This document shows positions 32,660-40,806 of a DNA stretch of 40,872 bases, piece by piece. Positions within the stretch are counted from its first letter, which is position 1. Every line of letters begins with the position of its first letter. A program made the position numbers and the translations under genes. The stretch lies in NCBI RefSeq assembly GCF_003710935.1, contig NZ_RHHS01000043.1:1-40872 (forward strand), read 5' to 3'. Under the pieces are notes generated by a model that was not told the origin of the DNA, did not search any database, and saw only the letters and a list, made by a program, of their open reading frames with translations. Source of the DNA: Brevibacillus gelatini. Lineage in GTDB: Bacteria > Bacillota > Bacilli > Brevibacillales > Brevibacillaceae.

Positions 32660-33037
32660 ATGGCAGTTGCTGAGCGTACACAAACCAAAAAATTGACGTT
32701 TTTCACGTATCCGAGCTGCACATCCTGTCGCAAAGCCAAAGCCTGGCTTGCAGAAAATGGAGTCAATTACGAAGAGCGGCACCTGTTCAAAAATCCGCCT
32801 ACAGCGGAAGAACTGATGGATATTATCAAAATGACGACGAACGGACTCGATGAAATTTTGTCGACCAGAAGCCAGCGCTTCAAAAATCTGGATGTGGATA
32901 TTAACGACATGTCTGTCAAAGAGCTGCTGGAGATGCTGAGCGAAGAGCCGCAGCTGTTGAAGCGGCCGATTCTCACCGATGGCGAGAACCTGATTGTCGG
33001 CTACAATTCATCCGCGATGAAAAACTTGTTGTCATAA
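32660..33037 (+). CDS. mgsR: Spx/MgsR-family redox regulator (ArsC-like)
   Basis: 125 residues. ArsC/thioredoxin-like fold with a CxxC switch, Cys20 and Cys23, in TYPSCTSCRKAKAWL, then RHLFKNPPTAEELMDII, GLDEILSTRSQRFKNL and LLKRPILTD. This is the Spx/MgsR family, which binds the RNA polymerase alpha subunit; MgsR (YqgZ) controls part of the sigma-B stress regulon in B. subtilis. The choice of MgsR over Spx rests on the CTSC motif and on yqgX/yqgY-like genes nearby. GGAGGGG 7 nt upstream fixes the ATG. It has a strong promoter and a divergent regulator. Confidence 0.75.
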   Translation: MAVAERTQTKKLTFFTYPSCTSCRKAKAWLAENGVNYEERHLFKNPPTAEELMDIIKMTTNGLDEILSTRSQRFKNLDVDINDMSVKELLEMLSEEPQLLKRPILTDGENLIVGYNSSAMKNLLS

Positions 33038-33041
33038 CGAA

Positions 33042-33070
33042 AAGAGGAGGCGCAGGCCTTCTCTTTTTTT
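33042..33070 (+). terminator. mgsR terminator
   Basis: Stem AAGAGGAGG/CCTTCTCTT with a CGCAGG loop, then a T-run. Confidence 0.85.
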
Positions 33071-33142
33071 GTCGATAGGATTTTTCCCGGCGACACGGTA
33101 CAATAAAGCCAATACAACCGACGAAAAGGATGGAGACTGTTC

Positions 33143-33901
33143 ATGGAAACTGTACTGATCCGAAAAGAAGCAGGGATTGCCACGATTACGCTGAACCGTC
33201 CGCATGTACATAACGCGATCAGCATGGAGCTGGTAGATGAGTTGCAGCAGGTGTTGGCGGATTGCCAGTCCGATCCGCAGGTAAAGGTGCTCGTCATTAC
33301 AGGTACAGGCAAAAGTTTTGTCTCCGGCGGCGACCTGAACCAGTTCATCGCAGCCAGAGGGCATGAGCAGGCGCACCCGCTGCTCAGCAAAGTGGCGGGT
33401 CTTTTGTCGAGTATCGACCAATACACGAAGCCGGTCATCGCCATGGTGAACGGAGCGGCAGTAGGCGGCGGGTGCGAGTTTGCCGGGGCGTGCCATTTCC
33501 GCTTCGCAAGCGAGCAGGCGCTGTTTGGCTTCGTGCAGATCAGCATGCATATCACGACGGGCTGGGGCGGAGGCAGCCGGCTTTTGGACCTGCTCCCTGA
33601 GTCAAAGGCACTCGCTCTCTTGCTTGCCGGCGAAAGACTTTCCGCGCAGGAGGCCAAGACTTACGGCTTCGTGGACGAAGTTTATCCGCACGAGCAGCTT
33701 GCGGACGCTGTGTACGGTTTTGCGCAAAAAATCGCGGCGCAGCCGCTCGTCGGAATCGAGGCATACATGCAGCTTGTGCGTTGGAAGCGGGAAGGGCTCG
33801 TGCGTGAGGAACGCATCAGGCGGGAGGTCGATCAGTGCGCCCATCTGTGGGGCAGCCCCGCGCATGTGTCCGTCGTGCAAAAGTTCCTCACCAGGCAGTA
33901 G
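33143..33901 (+). CDS. Enoyl-CoA hydratase/isomerase-family protein lacking one catalytic Glu
   Basis: 252 residues of the crotonase family. Oxyanion-hole regions are present (VSGGDL at 60-65, VGGGCEFAG at 107-115 with Glu112), but the second family Glu, normally in FG-x-P-E, is Gln132 in FGFVQISM. Hydratase chemistry usually needs both, so this may be an isomerase, hydrolase or other acyl-CoA enzyme. Contrast YngF at 38060, which keeps both. It stands alone between mgsR and rsfA with no other fatty-acid gene beside it. Confidence 0.8.
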   Translation: METVLIRKEAGIATITLNRPHVHNAISMELVDELQQVLADCQSDPQVKVLVITGTGKSFVSGGDLNQFIAARGHEQAHPLLSKVAGLLSSIDQYTKPVIAMVNGAAVGGGCEFAGACHFRFASEQALFGFVQISMHITTGWGGGSRLLDLLPESKALALLLAGERLSAQEAKTYGFVDEVYPHEQLADAVYGFAQKIAAQPLVGIEAYMQLVRWKREGLVREERIRREVDQCAHLWGSPAHVSVVQKFLTRQ

Positions 33902-34045
33902 CTCCCGGCCGATTCGGGTTCTTCTCGTTTAAACATTTCTTTGCTTGGACATACTTTTTCTAGTAGAAAGCGATTCTACAAGAGTAGGGAAAAGCATAGG
34001 ATGAACTACATCATCCTTTTTAAAGGTAACGGGAGGGACTCATAT

Positions 34046-34690
34046 ATGGTAGCTTCCAGACAAGACGCATGGACCGAAGATGACGATCTCGTGTTGGCGG
34101 AAGTCACCTTGCGCCACATACGCGAAGGCGGCACACAGCTTGCCGCATTTGAAGAAGTGGGGCAAAGGTTGGGCAGGACTGCGGCTGCGTGCGGTTTTCG
34201 CTGGAACAGTTGCGTGCGCAAACGCTACGATGCAGCAATCTCGATTGCCAAGAGCCAAAGACAGCAACTGAAAAAAATGGGCCGGATACAAGCGCCGGCC
34301 GCAGCCACCGAGACGGAAGCTGTATTGCTGCCGCGAAGAAAAGGGACATCGGCAGTCCAGGAGACGCAGGCTTCGGGGCTGGAGATCGTGAATGAGGAGC
34401 AGATCGAAGCGGTCATTCGCATGCTCGTCAACCAGAAAGAATTGGCCCGCCGCGTGCGACAATTGGAACAAGAGTTGGAAGGAAAAGAGTCGGAGTTAAA
34501 AGAATTAAAGGAAGCGTACGAGCGTGTCAAAAAAGAACTGGAGCAGGTTCAGGGCGTAAACGACGACTACCGCGCCCTCGTGCAGATTATGGATCGTGCC
34601 CGCAAGCTCGCCTTTTTGCAGGAAGAGGAAACCGCCAAAGCCATTTTCAAAATGGATGAAAACGGCAATTTGGAGCGGGTGGAAAAATAA
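34046..34690 (+). CDS. rsfA: Prespore-specific regulator RsfA
   Basis: 214 residues. N-terminal Myb/SANT-like DNA-binding segment (1-60) with RQDAWTEDDDLVLAEVTLRHIREGGTQLAAF and RTAAACGFRWNSCVRKRY, both diagnostic of the RsfA family; then a variable linker and a strong coiled coil (about 118-185), with a conserved end (RARKLAFLQEEE). RsfA (YlbO) fine-tunes sigma-F genes in the forespore. GGGAGGG 8 nt before ATG 34046 fixes the start. Neighbour ylbP is also its neighbour in B. subtilis. No convincing promoter was found upstream (33902-34045). Confidence 0.9.
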   Translation: MVASRQDAWTEDDDLVLAEVTLRHIREGGTQLAAFEEVGQRLGRTAAACGFRWNSCVRKRYDAAISIAKSQRQQLKKMGRIQAPAAATETEAVLLPRRKGTSAVQETQASGLEIVNEEQIEAVIRMLVNQKELARRVRQLEQELEGKESELKELKEAYERVKKELEQVQGVNDDYRALVQIMDRARKLAFLQEEETAKAIFKMDENGNLERVEK

Positions 34691-34706
34691 ATCGATTGCC
34701 TGATGG

Positions 34707-34746
34707 CGAAAAAAAAGAAGCGGGATGAGCACCGCTTCTTTTTTCG
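34707..34746. terminator. Bidirectional terminator of rsfA and ylbP
   Basis: Stem with core AAGAAGCGG/CCGCTTCTT, A8 on the left and T6 on the right. Confidence 0.9.
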
Positions 34747-34759
34747 TCCAAACAAAGAG

Positions 34760-35227
34760 CTAGTCTTGCAGCCCCACGTTTTCCGGCAACCAGACGTAAG
34801 GATTTTCGCCACGGTCGCGGATCGGATTGTACTTGACAGGGGTAAAGCCCATTTTCAGCCAAAATTCGTCCGCACGACAGCGGGAGTTGGTTTTGATAGG
34901 AGCGCCAAAGCTTTTTGCGTGGTTAACCAGAGCTGTCCCGTAATCTTTGCCACGGTAGTCAGGCAGGACTTCAAGCTTCCACAGCTCGTAGTAATCTTGG
35001 GCCGGCTGGAAATAACGATCGTATTTCCCATCGATTTTATAGAGGCTCATGCGTGCTACCAGAAGATCGTTGTCGTAAATGCCATAAAAAGGAGATTCCG
35101 AATCGTTCTCCACGATGTTCGCCTCCAGGTCTTCCTTCATCGAAAGCTCCTCCAGGCCAAATTCGCGAAACTTTTGGAATTCCTCCAGTGTCTTGTAGTT
35201 GATCTGTAAACGTTTTACTTCAAACAT
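34760..35227 (-). CDS. ylbP: GNAT-family N-acetyltransferase YlbP
   Basis: 155 residues, a full GNAT fold. The acetyl-CoA site is LEVLPDYRGKDYGTALVNHAKSFG (about 85-108); NYKTLEEFQKFREFGLEELSM at the start and NDSESPFYGIYDNDLLVARMSLY match B. subtilis YlbP. The acceptor substrate is unknown. GAGAGGAGTGG lies 6 nt before the ATG. Convergent with rsfA (ylbO), the same pair as in B. subtilis. Region 35228-35452 upstream holds no gene. Confidence 0.88.
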   Translation of the reverse strand: MFEVKRLQINYKTLEEFQKFREFGLEELSMKEDLEANIVENDSESPFYGIYDNDLLVARMSLYKIDGKYDRYFQPAQDYYELWKLEVLPDYRGKDYGTALVNHAKSFGAPIKTNSRCRADEFWLKMGFTPVKYNPIRDRGENPYVWLPENVGLQD

Positions 35228-35452
35228 GGTTAGCCACTCCTCTCACAGCTCATTGCCTTGGCCAGCTTTGGCCACTCTCCTCTATTATACACAAGGATGG
35301 CATTTTCCGAAGCGTTTTCTTTTGCGCGTCTAGGAGTTGCCAGGGAGTGATGGCGCTTTCATGGAAAAAAATAAAAAATTCTTGCTAGAACTATGTTCAT
35401 TCTCATGGCAAAATAGAAGTAAGCAGCACATGAAACAAACCGGGCAAACAAT

Positions 35453-35468
35453 TTGGAAGCGCTTTCGA
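35453..35468 (+). promoter_or_regulatory. Catabolite-responsive element (cre) for CcpA
   Basis: TTGGAAGCGCTTTCGA matches the cre consensus WTGNAARCGYWWWCAW (recalled) at 15 of 16 positions. It lies 35 bp before the yngH-type start codon, consistent with roadblock or promoter repression of the operon when glucose is present. I found no confident core promoter upstream; a short dyad GAACTATGTTC lies at 35388-35398. Confidence 0.75.
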
Positions 35469-35502
35469 TTGGAGTCGGTTTGTCAAAGAAGGGAGCGTTG
35501 CC

Positions 35503-36849
35503 ATGCGCAAGGTATTGATCGCAAACCGTGGCGAAATTGTCAGAAGGATCATTCGCACCTGCCGCGAACAGGGAGTCGCGACCGTAGCGGTTTATTCGGA
35601 TGCCGACCGCGGCCTGCCGTTTGTTCGCGAAGCAGATGAAGCCATTCATATCGGTCCGCCGCCAGTGCCGCACAGCTATTTGAACGTGGAGGCCATCATC
35701 GCGGCTGCCAAGAGCACGAATGCTGATGCCATTCACCCCGGCTACGGACTGCTTTCGGAAAACGAAGCGTTCGCGAATCGCGTTCTGGAGGAAGGACTGA
35801 TCTTCATCGGCCCTTCGCCGAAAGTCATCGGGCTAATGGGCGACAAGCTGACTGCCCGCAAAATCATGCAGGAGGCAGGCGTGCCTGTCGTGCCAGGCTG
35901 TGAGGAGCCGCTTGCAACCGTGGAGGAGGCAGCAGCCAAAGCGGCAGAAATCGGCTATCCGGTCATGCTGAAGGCCAGTGCAGGCGGAGGCGGGATCGGG
36001 ATGCAAATCTGCCGGGAGGAGTCGCAGTTGCTGCAAGCCTATCAGTCGGCCAAAGGACGGGCGAAAGCTTATTTCGGCAACGACGCGATGTACGTGGAAA
36101 AATACGTGGAGCGTCCGCGCCATATTGAAGTGCAGATTGCCGCGGACAACGATGGGAACGTCATTCATTTGCTGGAGCGCGAATGCTCGATCCAGCGCCG
36201 GCATCAAAAGGTGCTGGAGGAAAGCCCGTCGCCGTTTCTCGACCCTGCCACCCGCGCGAAGCTGTGCGAAGCAGCCGTTAAGGCAGCGAAGGCCGTCGGC
36301 TACACCGGGCTGGGAACGGTCGAATTTATCGTAGATGAAAACAAAAACTTTTACTTTTTGGAAATGAACACGCGCTTGCAGGTGGAGCATGCGGTCACAG
36401 AAGAAATGATCGGCTGCGATCTGGTCGCCATGCAGCTTGCCATCGCAGACGGACATCCGTTGCCGATCAGCCAGGACGATGTGCTGGCGAAGCGCCACGC
36501 GATCGAACTGCGCGTGTACGCCGAGGACCCTGTGACGTTTTTGCCGTCGCCAGGCACGATCACGCTGTATCAGGCACCTGTCATGGAGCATGTGCGAGTT
36601 GATGACGGGGTGGAGTCCGGCACACAGGTTACTCCTTTTTACGATCCGATGATTGCCAAGGTGATTGTTTCCGGGCTGACCCGGGAAGAGGCTGTGCAAA
36701 GAGCGCAGGTAGCGCTGGACAATTTTTTGATTACTGGCATTAAAACGAACATTCCGTTTTTGCAGAAGGTATTGGCAGATGAACAATTCCGGGCGGGAAA
36801 TTACACCACCTGGTTTATCACGGAGCGCCAAGCCAAGTCTAATCACTAA
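35503..36849 (+). CDS. yngH: Biotin carboxylase subunit, YngH type
   Basis: 448 residues with the three biotin-carboxylase parts: N-terminal domain (VLIANRGEIVRRIIRTCRE), ATP-grasp (LKASAGGGGIGMQ; RHIEVQIAADNDG; RECSIQRRHQKVLEESPSP; YFLEMNTRLQVEHAVTE) and C-terminal domain (AIELRVYAEDP). It carboxylates the biotin of the small carrier encoded next, using ATP and bicarbonate. AccC of fatty-acid synthesis is the alternative, but the downstream genes (carrier, HMG-CoA lyase, hydratase, carboxyltransferase) mark it as the catabolic YngH, probably 3-methylcrotonyl-CoA carboxylase. AAGGGAG 7 nt upstream fixes the ATG. First gene of a five-gene operon. Confidence 0.9.
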   Translation: MRKVLIANRGEIVRRIIRTCREQGVATVAVYSDADRGLPFVREADEAIHIGPPPVPHSYLNVEAIIAAAKSTNADAIHPGYGLLSENEAFANRVLEEGLIFIGPSPKVIGLMGDKLTARKIMQEAGVPVVPGCEEPLATVEEAAAKAAEIGYPVMLKASAGGGGIGMQICREESQLLQAYQSAKGRAKAYFGNDAMYVEKYVERPRHIEVQIAADNDGNVIHLLERECSIQRRHQKVLEESPSPFLDPATRAKLCEAAVKAAKAVGYTGLGTVEFIVDENKNFYFLEMNTRLQVEHAVTEEMIGCDLVAMQLAIADGHPLPISQDDVLAKRHAIELRVYAEDPVTFLPSPGTITLYQAPVMEHVRVDDGVESGTQVTPFYDPMIAKVIVSGLTREEAVQRAQVALDNFLITGIKTNIPFLQKVLADEQFRAGNYTTWFITERQAKSNH

Positions 36850-36866
36850 CAAGGAGAGGGTTATTC

Positions 36867-37079
36867 ATGAAACAAGTAATCGCAAACATGGCAGGAACAG
36901 TCATTTCCGTATTGGTGCAGCCAGGCGACACCGTCAGCGAAGGGCAGGATGTCATCGTGTTGGAATCGATGAAAATGGAAGTTCCGGTCCAATCGCTGGA
37001 AGCAGGCAAAGTCGTCGAGGTCAAGGCGAACGTCGGTGATTTTGTCAACGATGGAGACGTTATTGTCGTCCTCGAATAG
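36867..37079 (+). CDS. yngHB: Biotin/lipoyl carrier protein, YngHB type
   Basis: 70 residues: a bare biotinyl domain with the attachment motif ESMKMEVP and biotin lysine Lys36, followed by the symmetric GDFVNDGDVIVVLE half. Most biotin carriers are fused or have a long N-terminal extension; this minimal form is known from B. subtilis YngHB. It shuttles carboxybiotin between YngH and YngE. 17 nt separate it from yngH and AAGGAGAGGG precedes its ATG. Confidence 0.93.
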   Translation: MKQVIANMAGTVISVLVQPGDTVSEGQDVIVLESMKMEVPVQSLEAGKVVEVKANVGDFVNDGDVIVVLE

Positions 37080-37130
37080 TATTTTTTTCGTTTCAAACTG
37101 AGCGGTCGCTAGGAAAGGGGCAAATGGAGC

Positions 37131-38045
37131 GTGAAGGTGCAAATTGTAGAGGTTGGTCCCCGTGACGGGCTGCAAAACGAGAGTGCCATCGTGCCCGCAG
37201 AAGCGAAGATCGGCTTGGTCCACAAGCTGATGGAAGCAGGATTGGCGCGGATCGAAGCAAGCTCCTTTGTCAATCCGCGCTGGATTCCGCAATTGGCTGA
37301 CGCGGAGGAAGTGTTGAAAGGGATTATGCCCATTGCCAAAAAAGGGGTGCGCATCAGCGCTCTGGTGCCCAACGTGCGCGGCCTGGAGCGGGCGCGGCAA
37401 TGCGGTCTTGAGGAGATTGCCCTGTTCATGTCGGCCTCGGAGAGCCACAACCGCAAAAACATCAACAAAAGCATCGCGGAAACTTTTCCCGTGCTTGCGG
37501 AAGTGGCGAAGGAGGCGCTCGCTCTCGGGATGCGCGTGCGCGGGTACGTTTCCACGGTATTCGGGTGTCCGTATGAAGGGGATGTTCCGGTCGACAACAG
37601 CCGGAGAGTCACCGAAGCCTTGCTGGAGATGGGTGTGTACGAAGTTTCGCTCGGGGACACGATCGGGGTGGCGACGCCGAAGCAGGTACACGAGATTTTT
37701 GCAGTGCTTGTGAAAGATTTTACGACTGAGCGCTTGGCCGGGCATTTTCACGACACGCGCGGAACGGGTCTGGCGAACGTGGTTGCAGCACTGGAGGAAG
37801 GAATCCGCACGTTTGACAGCTCGATTGGCGGTCTGGGCGGCTGTCCGTACGCACCCGGCGCAGCAGGCAACATCTCGACCGAAGATTTGGTCTACATGCT
37901 GCACGGCATGGGATATGAGACCGGAGTCGACCTGAATCGGCTGACGGAGGCGGGCGCCTACATCCAGGAGCAACTGGGCAGGGAGCTGTCCTCGAAAGTG
38001 CTGAAAGCAAACCTGGCAAAGCGCAAGCTGGATGAGCATATGTAG
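37131..38045 (+). CDS. yngG: Hydroxymethylglutaryl-CoA lyase
   Basis: 304 residues, TIM-barrel of the HMGL family. Seen: EVGPRDGLQNE near residue 7, EASSFVNPRWIPQLAD, FMSASESHNRKNIN, VSTVFGCPYEGDV, LGDTIGVATP, the metal-binding HFHDTRGTGLANV, and the flexible-loop Cys in SIGGLGGCPYAPGAAGN. It splits HMG-CoA into acetyl-CoA and acetoacetate, the last step of leucine breakdown. The start is GTG at 37131. Third gene of the operon. Confidence 0.94.
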   Translation: MKVQIVEVGPRDGLQNESAIVPAEAKIGLVHKLMEAGLARIEASSFVNPRWIPQLADAEEVLKGIMPIAKKGVRISALVPNVRGLERARQCGLEEIALFMSASESHNRKNINKSIAETFPVLAEVAKEALALGMRVRGYVSTVFGCPYEGDVPVDNSRRVTEALLEMGVYEVSLGDTIGVATPKQVHEIFAVLVKDFTTERLAGHFHDTRGTGLANVVAALEEGIRTFDSSIGGLGGCPYAPGAAGNISTEDLVYMLHGMGYETGVDLNRLTEAGAYIQEQLGRELSSKVLKANLAKRKLDEHM

Positions 38046-38059
38046 AGAGGAGGGGCCAC

Positions 38060-38833
38060 ATGTCGATTTCTTTTCAAAAAGAGGGCATGGTCGGGATCGT
38101 GACGATTGACAGGCCGGACGTTTTCAACTGTCTGAACCTCGCGACGTTGACCGAGCTGAGACAGCTTGTCGCAGAGTTGGCGAGTGATCGCAGCACGCGT
38201 GTCGTGATTGTGACAGGAGCGGGAGACAAGGCGTTTTGCTCGGGCGCGGATTTGAAGGAGCGGCGCGGCATGTCGCCTGAACAGGTCGAGCACTACATCC
38301 GGACGATTCGCGACACGTTCAGCGAGCTGGAAAAGCTGCCGAAGCCGGTCATTGCCGCCATCAACGGCCTGGCGCTGGGCGGCGGCACAGAGCTGGCGCT
38401 CGCCTGCGATCTTCGGCTGATGAGCGATCAGGCGCAAATGGGCTTGACGGAGACTTCTCTCGGGATTATTCCGGGAGCGGGCGGGACGCAGCGTCTGCCT
38501 CGACTGGTGGGCAAGGGCATCGCCAAAGAGCTGATTTTTACCGCGCGGCGTGTTCAGCCGGACGAGGCCTTGTCTATTGGACTGGTCAACAGGGTCGTCC
38601 CTGCCGATCAGCTGATGGACGCTGCGCTGGAGCTGGCGAAGCAGATCACAGACAACGCTCCGCTGGCGCTGGCACAAGCCAAGTTCGCGATTGACTGCGG
38701 GAGCGAGGTAGAGCTGGGAGCAGGACTGTTGATCGAGAGCAACGCTTACCAGTTGCTCGTTCCGACCAAAGACCGCCTGGAAGGACTGGCAGCCTTTGCC
38801 GAAAAACGAAAACCGAACTATCGCGGAGAGTGA
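38060..38833 (+). CDS. yngF: Enoyl-CoA hydratase, probably methylglutaconyl-CoA hydratase
   Basis: 257 residues, complete crotonase: SGADLKERRG, LGGGTELALACD with Glu111, and MGLTETSLGIIPGAGGTQRL with Glu131, so both catalytic acids are kept. Hydratase for 3-methylglutaconyl-CoA is inferred from its place between HMG-CoA lyase and the carboxylase genes. GAGGAGGGG precedes the ATG; 14 nt follow yngG. Confidence 0.9.
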   Translation: MSISFQKEGMVGIVTIDRPDVFNCLNLATLTELRQLVAELASDRSTRVVIVTGAGDKAFCSGADLKERRGMSPEQVEHYIRTIRDTFSELEKLPKPVIAAINGLALGGGTELALACDLRLMSDQAQMGLTETSLGIIPGAGGTQRLPRLVGKGIAKELIFTARRVQPDEALSIGLVNRVVPADQLMDAALELAKQITDNAPLALAQAKFAIDCGSEVELGAGLLIESNAYQLLVPTKDRLEGLAAFAEKRKPNYRGE

Positions 38834-38849
38834 CGAGGGGGAGTAGCCG

Positions 38850-40388
38850 ATGAGCAAGCATTTGGAAGAGACGTTGCAGGAAAAAATCGCGCAGATCAAG
38901 CAAGGTGGCGATGCCAAGTACCATGAAAAGCTCAAGGAGCAAAACAAGCTGTTTGTCCGCGATCGGCTGAAGCTGTTGTTCGACGATGAATTCATGGTCG
39001 AGGACGGACTGTTCGCCAATGTCATGGCAGGAGATTTGCCTGCAGACGGCGTCGTGACCGCCATCGGAAAAGTAAACGGCCAGACAGTGTGCGTCATGGC
39101 CAACGACTCTACCGTCAAGGCAGGCTCCTGGGGGGCGCGGACGGTAGAAAAAATTATCCGCATTCAGGAAACGGCAGAGAAAATGCGCGTGCCGCTGATT
39201 TATCTCGTGGACTCTGCCGGGGCGCGGATTACGGATCAACTGGAAATGTTCCCTGGCAGACGGGGAGCGGGCCGGATTTTTTACAACCAGGTGAAGCTGT
39301 CCGGAAAAATTCCGCAGGTCTGCATCCTGTTCGGCCCGTCTGCGGCTGGCGGAGCGTACATCCCGGCGTTTTGCGACATCGTCATCATGGTCGACAAAAA
39401 TGCGAGCATGTACCTGGGCTCCCCGCGCATGGCCGAGATGGTGATCGGGGAAAAGGTGAGTCTGGAGGAGCTGGGCGGCGCCCGGATGCACTGCTCGGTG
39501 AGCGGCTGCGGCGACGTGCTGGCCGCCAATGAAGAGGAAGCGATTCAGGCGGCGCGCACCTACTTGAGCTTCTTCCCGGCCAACTACACGCAAAATCCTC
39601 CGCTGGCAGCGGCGAAGGGCCCGATCGAAACCGCCAAGGACATCTCCGGCATTGTGCCGGAAAATCAAAACACGGCCTTCAACATGTACGATCTGATTCA
39701 GGCATTGGTCGATGCCGATTCGTTTTTCGAGATCAAAAAGCTGTTTGCCCAGGAGCTGATTACAGGTCTTGCCCGTCTGGACGGCAAGCCGGTCGGCATT
39801 ATTGCCAATCAGCCGCGGGTGAAGGGCGGCGTCCTGTTCGTCGATTCAGCCGACAAAGCTGCGCGCTTCATTACGCTGTGCGACGCGTTTGGCATCCCGC
39901 TTCTGTTCCTCGCTGACGTCCCGGGCTTCATGATTGGCACAGCGGTGGAGCGCGCAGGGATCATCCGCCACGGGGCGAAAATGATCTCCGCGATGGCGGA
40001 GGCGACCGTGCCGAAAATTTCCGTCATCGTGCGCAAGGCGTACGGAGCAGGACTGTACGCGATGGCCAGCTCGGCGTTCGAGCCGGATGCGTGTATCGCC
40101 CTGCCAGGCGCCCAAATTGCGGTGATGGGCCCGGAAGCTGCTGTGAACGCCGTTTACAGCAACAAGATTCAGGCCATCGAAGACCCGGCCGAGCGCCAGG
40201 CGTTCATTCAGGAAAAGCGCAAGGAGTACCAGGAGGACATCAACCTGTACCTGTTGGCTTCGAACCTGATCGTCGACGCAATCGTTCCGCCGAGCAGCTT
40301 GCGCGAGGAACTGATTGCGCGCTACGAAATTTACAAGGACAAACGGCAAGTGTTCTCCGACCGGAAGCATCCTGTTTATCCGGTGTAG
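38850..40388 (+). CDS. yngE: Acyl-CoA carboxylase carboxyltransferase subunit, YngE type
   Basis: 512 residues with fused beta- and alpha-like carboxyltransferase halves (propionyl/methylcrotonyl-CoA carboxylase type). Seen: LVDSAGARITDQLEMFPGRRGAGRIF, FGPSAAGGAYIPAFCD, GGARMHCSVSGCGDVLA in the N-terminal half; LFLADVPGFMIGTAVERAGIIRHGAKMI, VRKAYGAGLYAM, and AVMGPEAAVNAVY in the C-terminal half. With YngH and YngHB it should carboxylate 3-methylcrotonyl-CoA; propionyl-CoA is the alternative substrate. GAGGGGGAG precedes the ATG. Last gene of the operon. Confidence 0.92.
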   Translation: MSKHLEETLQEKIAQIKQGGDAKYHEKLKEQNKLFVRDRLKLLFDDEFMVEDGLFANVMAGDLPADGVVTAIGKVNGQTVCVMANDSTVKAGSWGARTVEKIIRIQETAEKMRVPLIYLVDSAGARITDQLEMFPGRRGAGRIFYNQVKLSGKIPQVCILFGPSAAGGAYIPAFCDIVIMVDKNASMYLGSPRMAEMVIGEKVSLEELGGARMHCSVSGCGDVLAANEEEAIQAARTYLSFFPANYTQNPPLAAAKGPIETAKDISGIVPENQNTAFNMYDLIQALVDADSFFEIKKLFAQELITGLARLDGKPVGIIANQPRVKGGVLFVDSADKAARFITLCDAFGIPLLFLADVPGFMIGTAVERAGIIRHGAKMISAMAEATVPKISVIVRKAYGAGLYAMASSAFEPDACIALPGAQIAVMGPEAAVNAVYSNKIQAIEDPAERQAFIQEKRKEYQEDINLYLLASNLIVDAIVPPSSLREELIARYEIYKDKRQVFSDRKHPVYPV

Positions 40389-40402
40389 GAGGAAAAAGAC
40401 AG

Positions 40403-40434
40403 AGACTGTCGTCTTCGGGCGGCAGTCTTTTTTT
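40403..40434 (+). terminator. Terminator of the yng-type operon
   Basis: Stem AGACTGTC/GGCAGTCT with one G-T pair and a GC-rich loop, then a run of seven T. Confidence 0.88.
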
Positions 40435-40525
40435 GGTTGGCGAATGGGCGAATTCCTTTGCAAGCTGCTATAGACTCAGGAGGGCTTTTGGCTTGAAAAA
40501 ACGTTGTTCGTGGCTGTAGCGGTGG

Positions 40526-40733
40526 GAGGAAACAGGAGAAAGCGCTGCAGGTGCTTGGGGCTCTTACAGGGGAGCGAGGACTGTCCGCCTCCGGGGAAAA
40601 AGGAAAACCGCGTCAAAAGTAGAGGATTCAAAAGAAGCAGGTTCACGTTGACGCTTAAAGGCGTGTTTTCCTTTTTTTTCCAGAGGCTGGGTAGGAGGCC
40701 CAAAGACCTTTGCTTGCTTTCTCCTGTTTCCTC
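40526..40733. repeat. Long inverted repeat with 18-bp perfect ends
   Basis: GAGGAAACAGGAGAAAGC (40526-40543) is repeated exactly in inverted form at 40716-40733. The similarity continues inward: CTTGGGGCTC/CTTTGGGCCTCC, GCCTCCGGGG/GCCTCTGG and AAAAAGGAAAAC (40597-40608 against 40665-40676, perfect). The centre pairs further through GCGTCAA/TTGACGC (40610-40616/40648-40654) and ends near eight T (40672-40679). No gene lies in 40435-40872. Confidence 0.75.
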
Positions 40734-40806
40734 TACGTGCTGGATGCGTCGTTCGATACTGATTTTGGTTGTAGTTCAGGCAGCAAGACGCCCTTTAGCC
40801 CCTGAC

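Noticed and set aside
35388..35398. LexA (SOS) box
   Set aside because: The half-sites GAAC/GTTC are separated by three bases instead of four, and the downstream genes are catabolic.
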